Source: Pseudorasbora parva (taxonomy: Eukaryota > Chordata > Actinopteri > Cypriniformes > Gobionidae). From it: DNA of 64,000 nucleotides. The notes below the pieces were generated by a model, which ran no database searches, was not told the origin of the DNA, and saw nothing but the letters and a program-made list of their open reading frames with translations. The stretch lies in contig NC_090177.1 in assembly GCF_024679245.1 (NCBI RefSeq), forward strand, positions 47,899,353 through 47,963,352, written 5' to 3'. Position 1 is the first letter of the stretch. Each line of letters begins with the position of its first letter. A program made the translations under genes and the position numbers. Positions 19,341 to 37,265 of the stretch are shown here, piece after piece.

Positions 19341-20204
19341 TCATTTGAGAGATGAACATCATTTGCTGTACTACATAAAACATACCAACCTTTTCATCTT
19401 TCTGTGTTGCAAGTGCAGCTAGAAGGTTGAGTGCAGTTGTGGGAGAAATCCAGTGGCATCCCCATCTTCCTGACTGAAAGAGGACACCAAAAGAAGGCCG
19501 AGTCACCCCATGATTTGTCATTTGAGAGATGAACATCATTTGCTGTACTACATAAAACATACCAACCTTTTCATCTTTCTGTGTTGCAGGTGCAGCTAGA
19601 AGGTTGAGTGCAGTTGTGGGAGAAATCCAGTGGCATCCCCATCTTCCTGACTGAAAGAGGACACCAAAAGAAGGCCGAGTCACCCCATGATTTGTCATTT
19701 GAGAGATGAACATCATTTGCTGTACTACATAAAACATACCAACCTTTTCATCTTTCTGTGTTGCAGGTGCAGCTAGAAGGTTGAGTGCAGTTGTGGGAGA
19801 AATCCAGTGGCATCCCCATCTTCCTGACTGAAAGAGGACACCAAAAGAAGGCCGAGTCACCCCATGATTTGTCATTTGAGAGATGAACATCATTTGCTGT
19901 ACTACATAAAACATACCAACCTTTTCATCTTTCTGTGTTGCAGGTGCAGCTAGAAGGTTGAGTGCAGTTGTGGGAGAAATCCAGTGGCATCCCCATCTTC
20001 CTGACTGAAAGAGGACCCCAGGCAGAGTCACCCCATGATTAGTCATTTGAGAGATGAACATCATTTGCTGTACTACATAAAACATACCAACCTTTTCATC
20101 TTTCTGTGTTGCAGGTGCAGCTAGAAGGTTGAGTGCAGTTGTGGGAGAAATCCAGTGGCATCCCCATCTTCCTGACTGAAAGACGACCCCAGGCCGAGTC
20201 ACCC
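19341..20204 (-). repeat. Tandem exon-like repeat, 5 copies of about 177 bp
   Basis: Copies start near 19341, 19518, 19695, 19872 and 20043 (period 177, last step 171). They are nearly identical and open in one - strand frame. On - each copy contains a segment bounded by CTCTTTCAG before and GTATGT after, like an 85-95-bp exon with its intron. It would encode GRWGCHWISPTTALNLL-type peptides. A likely upstream exon ends at a GTTG/GTAAGT donor near 20277. This could be a tandemly duplicated exon of an unrecognised gene downstream of the transposase gene, or a satellite. Confidence 0.7.
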
Positions 20205-20511
20205 CTGTTCAAACACATAAAGGTATTAATGCTCTAGTGAAGTGTTGATGGGCTATTTAGTCAGATTGCGTGTGACTTACCAACCAGAACATTCCTGGGT
20301 TTCAGAAGCTGGAGGCTTTCTGCTCTGCATTGGTGGAAGTTGGTTGGACTGAGGACAAGCTGGTGTTCTCCATGAAGCAGAGGAACACGGTCCGGCATGT
20401 ATGACCAACAGCCACGGCAATGTTTTAAGTCACCTGTAACTGACTCCCTGGGGGATTTTTTTTTTTTTGCCATATAAATGAACATCTCTTTCTTTTTTTT
20501 TGTACTATATA

Positions 20512-20820
20512 GGTAATATAATACCAGATAATTAATATAATATAGGTAATGTAATATCATATAATAAATCAATAATATAATCAATTTAATATATAGTTAG
20601 TATAATATAACATAATATAATATAGGTAATGTAATATATAGGTAATATAATACCAGATAATGAATATAATATATAATATAGGTAATGTAATATCATATAA
20701 TAAATCAATAATATAATCAATTTAATATATAGTTAGTATAATATCATATAGGTAATATAATATATCACTGATATAATATATAATATAGTTCATATAATAG
20801 CATATAATTACTATAATATA
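20512..20820. repeat. AT-rich low-complexity repeat (TAATATA-type)
   Basis: Imperfect repeats of TATAATATAGGTAATGTAATA and related strings fill the stretch between the tandem exon-like repeat and the 3' end of the transposase gene. A block of about 130 bp is itself repeated (near 20520 and 20645). No coding signal. Confidence 0.8.
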
Positions 20821-20830
20821 AACCCCCATT

Positions 20831-20836
20831 TTTATT
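20831..20836 (-). promoter_or_regulatory. Poly(A) signal of transposase-like gene
   Basis: AATAAA on the - strand, about 60 bp after the stop codon at 20897-20899, is the first such signal downstream and a plausible mRNA end. Confidence 0.5.
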
Positions 20837-20896
20837 AGTTTATATTTTTACTTAATAAAGTGTAGATTATATTACTACACTTGGGGGGATGTCTGC

Positions 20897-27068
<6,172 letters not shown>

Positions 27069-27463
27069 TTTAAACACACCTGTAGAAAACAGTCTGTTAT
27101 ATAATCATCATAATGATACACACAGTGGCAAAGAAAAAATTGTTTTACCAGAAACAAAGGCTTATCTGCTTATCTCTCTTTATTACACATAACTTACACA
27201 TTCGTGGTCATAGTGATAATAAAAATTAAAGTCTAAGCCTAAAAACTGAGGAGGAGTGAGGGCGCATTACTGACAGGCTTTCCTAATAAAAAAAATCAAC
27301 CATGGTTTTATTATATGTGCGTGTGTGTGTGTGTGTGTATATATATATAAAAAATTTATTTTCCTATATTTTTATAATGATGCTTTCCAGTTATTATTTT
27401 GCTTTGTTCTTGTTTTCTTAAGTGTGTATTTGGCCTCTGAGGAGTGACTGAAGGTCTGTCCTA
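27069..27463. other. 5' flank of transposase-like gene
   Basis: Holds a splice-acceptor-like CTACAG just upstream of exon 1 and a short (GT)n(AT)n tract at about 27318-27350. I could not identify a promoter or a transposon end. Confidence 0.4.
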
Positions 27464-29201
27464 CACAGCAAAAACTCCAGTGTTAAATTAACTCTCCCGA
27501 GAGTACATGTGAGACCACACTCAAGAGTGTTAAAGTGTTAAAATAAGAGTGTTAAAGTAACACTGAAGCAGTGTTAAAGTTAATAAGATAATTAACTGAT
27601 TATTGGCAATTATTGAAGATACCTGATGATAACAAGCAGAATCACCAAATGAGAACATCACAATTCACAAGTGGACATATTTTCCATTTGTAATTGCAAA
27701 GCAACTCAGAGACAAAGTGTGTTTATCCAAAAATCATAAAAACAAAATTAACAGATAATTAGATGTTGATGATTTATGGTTCATTTGAAGTCACCATTGT
27801 GGAGGGAAGCGTTTGCTTTAGTTGGGCTCTTGGTCCCCGTACGTGTGTTAGCGTTTCTTAGGCTGCTGTAACTGTGTGTGTGTGAAACACAAGAGTTGTG
27901 GCTGAGAAAGCAAAGCTAAAGTGACATCAGGTGTTGTCAGCTCCTTGTTGATGATAACTAAATCATCAGAAAGTGTGCATCTGATATTATGTTTTTATTT
28001 GGTTCAATAGTAATTTGTTTATAGCCTCTGCAGTATTGGCACCAATAGCCTTATCCTGAAGGATAATAAAGTACATACACCCAATGTTTTGAGAAAATAT
28101 TTCCCATGATCACACACAGACATCAAGGTTTGGCCTATGTTTCACAACAACGGTGACACAAAAACGCTTCCTGCTGCAATGCATGATGGGTGGCTTCGTA
28201 GTACAAAACTGATGCTTGATTGTCACCATTGTTGTGAATCATAGGCCAAATCTTGATATCTGTGTGTGACCATGGGAAATATTTTCTCAAAACATTGGGT
28301 ACACATACTTTTTTTTCTCATCCATCAGGATAGGTGGTCCTTTTATTGCTATTGGTGCCAATAATGCAGATTCACAAGATTATAGAGGCTATAAACAAAT
28401 AACTATTGTGTCAAACAAGAACACAAAAAACAACATCAGATGCTCACTTTCTGATGATTTAGTTATCATCAACAAGGAGCTGACAACACCTGATGTCACA
28501 TTAGCTTCGCTTTCTCAGCCACAACTCTTGTGTTTCACACACACACAGTTACAGCAGCCTAAGAAACGCTATCACACGTACGGGGACCAAGAGCCCAACT
28601 AAAGCAAACGCTTCCCTCCACAATGGTGACTTCAAATGAACCATAAATCCTCAACATCTAAACCTCTGTTAATTCTCAGTAAGAGCTTCTGTAGACGTCT
28701 GACTCTGACAGAAATAGTCAAAGTGTGTCTTATATCTGTGATTAAGGGCAGCACAGTGTCTCAGTGGGAAACACTGGCTCCTCACAACAAGAAGATCCTG
28801 GATTGAATCCTGAGCCAGAGAGTCTTTCCTTCAGGTCTGGTTTCTCTCATGATCCAAAAATGTGTGAATTACAGATGATAAGTTGTCTAAAGTGTCTAAA
28901 GGTGTGAGTGAAATTTCTTTTATTTTTATGATTCTTGGATAAACACACTTTGTCTGTGAGTTGCTTTGCAATTACAAATGGAAAATATGTCCACTTGTGA
29001 ATTGTGATGTTCTCATTTGGTGATTCTGCTTGTTATCATCAGGTATCTTCAATAATTGCCAATAATCAGTTAATTATCTTATTAACTTTAACACTGCTTC
29101 AGTGTTACTTTAACACTCTTATTTTAACACTTTAACACTCTTGAGTGTGGTCTCACATGTACTCTCAGGAGAGTTAATTTAATACTTGAGTTTTTGCTGT
29201 G
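27464..29201. repeat. Fold-back DNA element of 1.74 kb with TA target duplication
   Basis: The ends are inverted: CACAGCAAAAACTC at the left, GAGTTTTTGCTGTG at the right, both flanked by TA (27462-27463 and 29202-29203). Beyond the ends, nearly the whole element is an imperfect palindrome with its centre near 28240. For example, ACTCTCCCGAGAGTACATGT at the left has its complement near 29158. It has no coding capacity. TA duplication suggests mobilisation by a Tc1/mariner-type transposase, an inference. A SINE-like piece breaks the symmetry in the right arm. Confidence 0.85.
28746..28860 (+). repeat. tRNA-derived SINE head fragment (DANA/V-SINE-like)
   Basis: GGCAGCACAGTGTCTCAGTG resembles the A-box part and GATTGAATCC the B-box of the tRNA-like head common in cyprinid SINEs. 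It lies within the right arm of the fold-back element with no counterpart in the left arm, so it was inserted later. Confidence 0.55.
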
Positions 29202-29203
29202 TA

Positions 29204-29512
29204 TGTGTGATGTGTCACTAAACACTTATTAGCAACAAGGTTTCGTGTGTTTGGATTTTTGAGATATACACACCCCCAACATGCAGTGCCGTAACAGTGT
29301 TTTGCTTGTTTGTTTATATTTTATTTTATTTGTTTTCTTTTTTCTTTTACTGAAACACTAGAGAGTCAAGATTAATATTGCCTGTACTATTGTTTGCACC
29401 TCCCGCTGTTGAAACCGCACACTATTCTTAAGTAAATTTTTCTTTTAACTAATTACACTCCTGACTTGGTCTTCATTTTTCACTACTGGTCTTGGGTCAT
29501 AAACTTAACAAC
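29204..29512. other. Unannotated spacer
   Basis: AT-rich sequence between the fold-back element and the minisatellite. I see no gene, RNA or clear repeat in it. Confidence 0.4.
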
Positions 29513-30074
29513 TTTGGTTTTATTATAGTGTGCATGCAACCATGGGTTTATTATAGTGTGCATGCAACCATGGTTTTATTATAGTTTACATGCAACCATG
29601 GTTTTATTATAGTGTGCATGCAACCATGGGTTTATTATAGTGTACATGCAACCATGGGTTTATTATAGTGTGCATGCAACCATGGGTTTATTATAGTGTA
29701 CATGTAACCATGGTTTTATTATAGTCTGCATGTAACCATGGTTTTATTATAGCGTGCATGCAACCTTGGTTTTATTATAGTTTACATGCAACCATGGGTT
29801 TATTATAGTCTGCATGTAACCATGGTTTTATTATAGTGTGCATGCAACCATGGGTTTATTATAGTGTACATGTAACCATGGGTTTATTATAGTGTGCATG
29901 CAACCATGGTTTTATTATAGTCTGCATGCAACCATGGTTTTATTATAGTGTGCATGTAACCATGGTTTTATTACAGTGTGCATGCAACCATGGTTTTATT
30001 ACAGTGTGCATGCAACCATGGTTTTATTATAGTGTGCATGCAACCATGGGTTTATTATAGTGTACATGTAACCA
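29513..30074. repeat. 28-bp minisatellite, about 20 copies
   Basis: The unit GTTTATTATAGTGTGCATGC plus AACCATGG repeats head to tail with point variation (GTGTGC, GTGTAC, GTTTAC, GTCTGC; first base G or T). There are no spacers between units. Confidence 0.93.
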
Positions 30075-30076
30075 TG

Positions 30077-32779
30077 CACTGTAAAAAAATGCTGTAAAAA
30101 AACGGCCACATTTTGACAGTAAAATGCTGTTTTCCATTAAAACAGTAATATACTGTAGAAAACAATGCATTCTGGGTAATATTTGTCATTTTTGAGAAAA
30201 TAGCCAACAGTAATATACTGTGAATTAACACGCTTAAAGTCGACACTCAAAGGCTGTGTTCAAAATCATTCCCTATCCCCTTATTCACTATTCCCTACAC
30301 TAGTTCACTGATATAGACCACTCGACAGAGAGAGAGAAAGAAGAGAGTGAATTCAGACACTGATGAACACCTGCTGTTATCACTGAAGGAAAGAGAAACA
30401 TGATTTCATCAACTGAAGATAAAAAAAGACATTAAATCTCTGAAGATCTCATCAGAGGATTAAACAAGTCCACAAACAGCATTACCAGCTTCACACATTA
30501 CTAACCAGACTGACTTTATTTCTGTCAGACGTCTACAGAAGCTCTTATTGAGAATTATCAGATGATGTTTGATTGTTTCTTCTGACGTTACCATTATGGT
30601 GATCAGTGTTTGCTTTAGTTGGGCTCTTGAACATTGACACAATAACATTAGTTTATCTCGCTGCTGTAACGGTGTGTTTTCAATACATTTGTTATAGCAA
30701 GCAAAGCTGAGACTAAACCATGAGTTGGTTATGTTGACTATTTAATAATAGTTTAATTCACTAATAATTTACTAGTCTTATCTATAAACATATAGTTCAC
30801 GCTTAATTTTTTGCAAAACTTGAACCCTAAAATTTTATAACATCAGTATTGACACAACCAGATAATTTGAAGAGCATGGGAACAGCCTGTGGTCAAAACA
30901 TCTGAATCAATCTGACTCACACAGACATCAAGAATCGGCGTATGAATCTCAGCCGTGGTGACACTCAAAACTCCCAGCATGCTTTGCGGCACGAATAAAT
31001 TATGCTGCTGAATAGCCTGGTTATTTTCTTTAATTCTTATTATTTGCGTTTATTTTTGCTGCTGTTGTTGTGTTGACTTTGAGTAGTGTTTTGTGATGTT
31101 CAGAGTTGATCTGTTCGTTTTTTTTATTGATTGTCACCATTGTTGAGATTCATGTGCTGATTCTTCATCTCTATGCGAGTCTAAATGACAGCAGAGAGCA
31201 AACTAATTTTTGAAATCATGACTTTATAAATTATAACTAATTCCTAATCAGTGGTTGATAATTTCAGAAGTGTCCCAGTTTAATAACGTAAAATAAGAGT
31301 AAATGTATGCATTTTTAAAAGAATGGGTTTGTTTGGGGAAGAAACACGGGACAAGATTAACAAGCTAAACATCCTATTACAATTATAGCAAAGCATGGTC
31401 AATAACTTCTGACCATGTTTTTTTCTTGGCTTTTTTGCTACAATAAATGTGTTTAAGAAACACACAGTTATAGCAGACTGACTATCATTACAAAGTCAAG
31501 GGCCAAGATCCCAACTGAAGCAAACACTGATCACGATAATGGTGACCAAATATTTTCAATTAAACATCAACACCTAAAGATCTGTTGATTCTCAATAAGA
31601 GCTTCTGTAGACGTCTGACATAAATAAAGTCAGTCTGGTTAGTAATGTGTGAAGCTGGTAATAATGTTTGTGGAGTTGTTCAATCCTCTGCTGAGATCTT
31701 CAGATCTTTAATGTCTTCTTTTATCTTCAGTTGATTTAATCTAAAGCTGTGGCTGAAGTCAGTTGTAGTTCTTGTGTTTCTCTGTCCTTCAGTGATTCTT
31801 GCTAACAGGTGTTCTCAGTTATCACTTAATTAATCTCTTAATTATCTCATGAACTTCAACAATGCTTCAATTACTCTAACACTCTGTAGTGTGTACACTC
31901 TTCAGTGTTCATTTAAAACTGAAGATTTTGCTGTGGGGTTAAAAGGGTTAAAGGGGTTAGATGAAAAAACCCACAGTGGGAACCGTAAATTAACAGTAAG
32001 AAACTGTAAATTAATTTACAGAAAAGTTCTGTAAAAAAACAGCACTTTACTGGCAACCAGAGCTGCCAGTAGATTACCGTTAAATCAAGGAAAAACAGTA
32101 ATATACTGTAAAACATAACAGTCAAATTTATCAGATGAATCAAGATATTTTCACTGAAATATTAGTGAAAGTTATTAGAAAAAAAGTTGTGCAAAGTCAG
32201 TAACTGATAAGGAGAGTAAATATTAAAATGACCTGAGTTTATGTGTTGTTGCACAAGATGATATAGAAGAGATCTTTTAGATGAATTCATTAGTTTTGTG
32301 GGTTACCGTTGTGCTGAAGAGTAGAGCCTGTGCTTCAGTCCAGGATGAGCAGAGAAACATTGATGATATGCTGCCTGATGCTTTCTTTAACGGCAGTGAC
32401 TGTGTTTGCTGATGCAGTTATGAGCCGTTTGTTGAGTAATTTATCACATACGTGTGTGCTATTGCTCACAATGAACCGCAAAAAGTGAAGTTAAAGTCAT
32501 GTTTCTAAATCATTTTACTACTACACCTTACACGTGTGAAATGACTCAAATGTAGTTTTACGATACAAACACCTATAAATACTAGTTTTAAAATGAGAAC
32601 TGTTTGAAGCAATCAGTTTTCCAAATGAAAAGTTATCTTTCATGGTATTATTACGGTAAAATACTGTAAAAAATGAGAGCTGTATATAAACAGTAGAGGG
32701 CTGTAAATTAACAGTACATTGCTGGCAACCACAGCTGCCAGTAGATTACCGTTATTTTACGACACAATTTTTTACAGTG
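30077..32779. repeat. Nested fold-back DNA elements with CACTGTAAAAAA ends
   Basis: The left end CACTGTAAAAAAATGCTGT and right end ATTTTTTACAGTG are inverted. CTGTAAA- and AATATACTGT-rich subterminal motifs repeat at both sides. Inside sits a second palindrome with arms about 30360-30720 and 31450-31840. It shares strings such as TTTGCTTTAGTTGGGCTCTT with the 27464-29201 element and ends near 31935 in TTTTGCTGTG. I recognise no protein. The right terminus touches the snRNA array with no target duplication. Confidence 0.75.
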
Positions 32780-32788
32780 CAGTGTGTA

Positions 32789-32952
32789 CAGGGGAGAGCG
32801 CGAACGCAGTCCCCCACTACCATAAATTATGCAGTCGAGATTCCCACATTTGGGGAATTCGCAGGGGTCAGCACAACCGGAGTGCAATGGCCGAGCCTCG
32901 CCCTGGGTGAACCACCTTCCTGATCATGGTGTCTCCCCTGCCAGGTAAGTAT
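32789..32952 (-). ncRNA. U1 snRNA gene (array edge)
   Basis: Full 164-nt U1 with intact 5' end, U1A loop and Sm site. Only about 9 bp of normal downstream sequence remain before the fold-back element, so the 3' box GGTTAAAAGCAGA is missing. Correct 3' end formation is doubtful although the RNA body and PSE are intact. Confidence 0.93.
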
Positions 32953-33421
32953 GAGTTGCCTGGCCTCCAGGCAGAGGCGCCCTATCCCCCTTCGCCATCC
33001 TCAAACACGGTGACCTTCCCCTCCCCCAAGAAAAGGAAGGACGGGGCACCTTCCATTGCTTGACTGCTGCGTGCGTGCGTGCGTGACCTTGATTTGAATC
33101 AGGTGTCCCTAATCCATCCAACACAAACCCCTGATTCGACTCATCAGCTCGTTGGTAAAGACTCTCAAATAAGAGGGACATCAAAAAACGTGCTGTGACG
33201 GTGATGAGTCAGCCGGCCGGCAACCGACGCTTTTGTTCTTCTTTTTTCCCTATGCTCATATGACCGCAGCTTGCTGCTTTCTCTGTGGCACGGTCATCGT
33301 TGCGTCACCTCATCGTCATTCTGTATGCGCTTCCTGCGTATTTCTGTATTCTCTGACAAAATTCCAGTGGTGTTGTTGGTTCTTCTATTAGTCACAACAA
33401 TTCGCAGTCCCCAAAAAGGGG

Positions 33422-33609
33422 AAGCACACCGTTCCTGGAGGCACTGCAATACCAGGTCGATGCGTGGAGTGGACGGAGCAAGCCCCGGTTCCGGCTCCAT
33501 GTGCCAAAAATCAATTTAATATGCAGTCCCCGGATAGGGGCCGTATCAGATATTAAACTGATAAGAACAGATACTACACTTGATCTTAGCCAAAAGGCCG
33601 AGAAGCGAT
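33422..33609 (-). ncRNA. U2 snRNA gene, uninterrupted, nt 69 variant
   Basis: A 188-nt U2 with the branch-site-pairing GTAGTA intact, an Sm site and 3' stem-loops. At 33541 it carries T69 to G (GATACGGCCCC), which replaces the T-A pair at the base of stem IIb with a G-A mismatch. The PSE lies about 60 bp upstream. Probably transcribed; stability of the variant snRNA is uncertain. Confidence 0.93.
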
Positions 33610-34616
33610 GACACAATGACGCAGCGGCAGGGGAGCCGGCAAAGGCGACGCCCATCTGGGAAGCGGTGAGGGGGGGAGGGTTGGCAAAGGCCTTACGTCG
33701 TAGAGACCTGAAACTTTGAGGGATGGTACTAGCCACTCGCTCTACAACATCACCAAGGCTGGCCCCCCGATGGGCCCGGCACGAAATGGCTCGTAGCTCC
33801 CAAACCGCACGCCGCAGAACCAAGTGTCTTATATCATCGGAATCCTTGGCTCGAGCCGAGCGAGACGCATGCCTCGGATTCGAAGGTTGCGCTGGCGAAA
33901 TTTTCGGGTATTTGGGATTTTGTGAAAAACCTACTTTTGCACACTAGTCCTAGGTCTTTTGCCCGATCTGGCCCAAACCAGTGCAGAAAGATTCTCTGGA
34001 GTCTGACTGTCCGTCCAGATCGGAAAAAAAGTGGGAATTTCGATTCAGCTTGGCGGCGGCAGGCCGAAACCTACGGGCTGGGCGAGGCGGGGTCTGCTAG
34101 AACGGCTATAGCTCTTGGACGGAACGAGACAATTTCACCCAAGCCGGTACACCCGTGCACGGGCTCAGTCTGGGGTCAGGCGAGAAAGGACGCGGTGAAT
34201 GGCCACCTAGTGGCGCTTTAAAATGAAAAAGCAACAACATGAGAGCGGCTATAGGCGAACGTATGTCGCGTGCTTTTTCACAGCACGCGCACGAGACAGT
34301 CGTACCATACGACAGAAAACCTCCATCCGAACAACTTTGCCTTTGGGACCACTGCTGTCAATCAACTCGTCCGTTGAATATCAAAGTTTGTGGGAAAAAC
34401 CACATTCGGCAAACCGGTCGCAGGTTTCGACAACCTCGATGAAACAAACGCAGTTCAGTTCTCTGAACTCTCCGGGTCACTGGCTGACACAGCAGAAAGA
34501 GACAGAAACATAACAAAACTGGTGCAACTTCACCCTTTGGGGCAGTGGGCGGCGCCACAAGCGTCAAGAACCGCACGCTTTTTCCCTCCACGCTATCTGC
34601 TTTTAACCAGTGTGTA

Positions 34617-34780
34617 CAGGGGAGAGCGCGAACGCAGTCCCCCACTACCATAAATTATGCAGTCGAGATTCCCACATTTGGGGAATTCGCAGGGGTCAGC
34701 ACAACCAGAGTGCAATGGCCGAGCCTCGCCCTGGGTGAACCACCTTCCTGATCATGGTGTCTCCCCTGCCAGGTAAGTAT
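34617..34780 (-). ncRNA. U1 snRNA gene with loop 2 variant
   Basis: Full-length U1. At 34707 the base differs from all other copies, so stem-loop 2 reads ATTGCACTCT in place of ATTGCACTCC. The AUUGCAC core recognised by U1A is unchanged. 3' box and PSE are present. Confidence 0.94.
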
Positions 34781-35249
34781 GAGTTGCCTGGCCTCCAGGC
34801 AGAGGCCCCCTATCCCCCTTCGCCATCCTCAAACACGGTGACCTTCCCCTCCCCCAAGAAAAGGAAGGACGGGGCACCTTCCATTGCTTGACTGCTGCGT
34901 GCGTGCGTGCGTGACCTTGATTTGAATCAGGTGTCCCTAATCCATCCAACACAAACCCCTGATTCGACTCATCAGCTCGTTGGTAAAGACTCTCAAATAA
35001 GAGGGACATCAAAAAACGTGCTGTGACGGTGATGAGTCAGCCGGCCGGCAACCGACGCTTTTGTTCTTCTTTTTTCCCTATGCTCATATGACCGCAGCTT
35101 GCTGCTTTCTCTGTGGCACGGTCATCGTTGCGTCACCTCATCGTCATTCTGTATGCGCTTCCTGCGTATTTCTGTATTCTCTGACAAAATTCCAGTGGTG
35201 TTGTTGGTTCTTCTATTAGTCACAACAATTCGCAGTCCCCAAAAAGGGG

Positions 35250-35437
35250 AAGCACACCGTTCCTGGAGGCACTGCAATACCAGGTCGATGCGTGGAGTGG
35301 ACGGAGCAAGCCCCGGTTCCGGCTCCATGTGCCAAAAATCAATTTAATATGCAGTCCCCGGATAGGGGACGTATCAGATATTAAACTGATAAGAACAGAT
35401 ACTACACTTGATCTTAGCCAAAAGGCCGAGAAGCGAT
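35250..35437 (-). ncRNA. U2 snRNA gene, uninterrupted
   Basis: A 188-nt U2 with GTAGTA, consensus stem IIb (GTCCCC..GGGGAC), Sm site and 3' end. One base differs in the near promoter (GAGCGGGC instead of GAGCCGGC at about 35460-35468), between the PSE and the start. Confidence 0.95.
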
Positions 35438-36444
35438 GACACAATGACGCAGCGGCAGGGGAGCGGGCAAAGGCGACGCCCATCTGGGAAGCGGTGAGGG
35501 GGGGAGGGTTGGCAAAGGCCTTACGTCGTAGAGACCTGAAACTTTGAGGGATGGTACTAGCCACTCGCTCTACAACATCACCAAGGCTGGCCCCCCGATG
35601 GGCCCGGCACGAAATGGCTCGTAGCTCCCAAACCGCACGCCGCAGAACCAAGTGTCTTATATCATCGGAATCCTTGGCTCGAGCCGAGCGAGACGCATGC
35701 CTCGGATTCGAAGGTTGCGCTGGCGAAATTTTCGGGTATTTGGGATTTTGTGAAAAACCTACTTTTGCACACTAGTCCTAGGTCTTTTGCCCGATCTGGC
35801 CCAAACCAGTGCAGAAAGATTCTCTGGAGTCTGACTGTCCGTCCAGATCGGAAAAAAGTGGGAATTTCGATTCAGCTTGGCGGCGGCAGGCCGAAACCTA
35901 CGGGCTGGGCGAGGCGGGGTCTGCTAGAACGGCTATAGCTCTTGGACGGAACGAGACAATTTCACCCAAGCCGGTACACCCGTGCACGGGCTCAGTCTGG
36001 GGTCAGGCGAGAAAGGACGCGGTGAATGGCCACCTAGTGGCGCTTTAAAATGAAAAAGCAACAACATGAGAGCGGCTATAGGCGAACGTATGTCGCGTGC
36101 TTTTTCACAGCACGCGCACGAGACAGTCGTACCATACGACAGAAAACCTCCATCCGAACAACTTTGCCTTTGGGACCACTGCTGTCAATCAACTCGTCCG
36201 TTGAATATCAAAGTTTGTGGGAAAAACCACATTCGGCAAACCGGTCGCAGGTTTCGACAACCTCGATGAAAACAAACGCAGTTCAGTTCTCTGAACTCTC
36301 CGGGTCACTGGCTGACACAGCAGAAAGAGACAGAAACATAACAAAACTGGTGCAACTTCACCCTTTGGGGCAGTGGGCGGCGCCACAAGCGTCAAGAACC
36401 GCACGCTTTTTCCCTCCACGCTATCTGCTTTTAACCAGTGTGTA

Positions 36445-36608
36445 CAGGGGAGAGCGCGAACGCAGTCCCCCACTACCATAAATTATGCAGTCGAGATTCC
36501 CACATTTGGGGAATTCGCAGGGGTCAGCACAACCGGAGTGCAATGGCCGAGCCTCGCCCTGGGTGAACCACCTTCCTGATCATGGTGTCTCCCCTGCCAG
36601 GTAAGTAT
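36445..36608 (-). ncRNA. U1 snRNA gene
   Basis: Full-length U1 identical by eye to 3512-3675, with PSE and 3' box. Confidence 0.95.
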
Positions 36609-37077
36609 GAGTTGCCTGGCCTCCAGGCAGAGGCCCCCTATCCCCCTTCGCCATCCTCAAACACGGTGACCTTCCCCTCCCCCAAGAAAAGGAAGGACGG
36701 GGCACCTTCCATTGCTTGACTGCTGCGTGCGTGCGTGCGTGACCTTGATTTGAATCAGGTGTCCCTAATCCATCCAACACAAACCCCTGATTCGACTCAT
36801 CAGCTCGTTGGTAAAGACTCTCAAATAAGAGGGACATCAAAAAACGTGCTGTGACGGTGATGAGTCAGCCGGCCGGCAACCGACGCTTTTGTTCTTCTTT
36901 TTTCCCTATGCTCATATGACCGCAGCTTGCTGCTTTCTCTGTGGCACGGTCATCGTTGCGTCACCTCATCGTCATTCTGTATGCGCTTCCTGCGTATTTC
37001 TGTATTCTCTGACAAAATTCCAGTGGTGTTGTTGGTTCTTCTATTAGTCACAACAATTCGCAGTCCCCAAAAAGGGG

Positions 37078-37265
37078 AAGCACACCGTTCCTGGAGGCAC
37101 TGCAATACCAGGTCGATGCGTGGAGTGGACGGAGCAAGCCCCGGTTCCGGCTCCATGTGCCAAAAATCAATTTAATATGCAGTCCCCGGATAGGGGCCGT
37201 ATCAGATATTAAACTGATAAGAACAGATACTACACTTGATCTTAGCCAAAAGGCCGAGAAGCGAT
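37078..37265 (-). ncRNA. U2 snRNA gene, uninterrupted, nt 69 variant
   Basis: A 188-nt U2 carrying the same T69 to G change (at 37197) as the gene at 33422-33609; the gene between them lacks it. Branch-site segment, Sm site and PSE are intact. Confidence 0.93.

Noticed and set aside
19213..20202. Continuous 329-residue - strand frame
   Set aside because: It reads through all five 177-bp tandem copies including their intron-like parts; better explained as repeated exon units than one long protein.
29513..30074. Regular 28-bp repeats resembling a CRISPR array
   Set aside because: Repeats are directly adjacent with no spacers, and the context is eukaryotic; it is a minisatellite.
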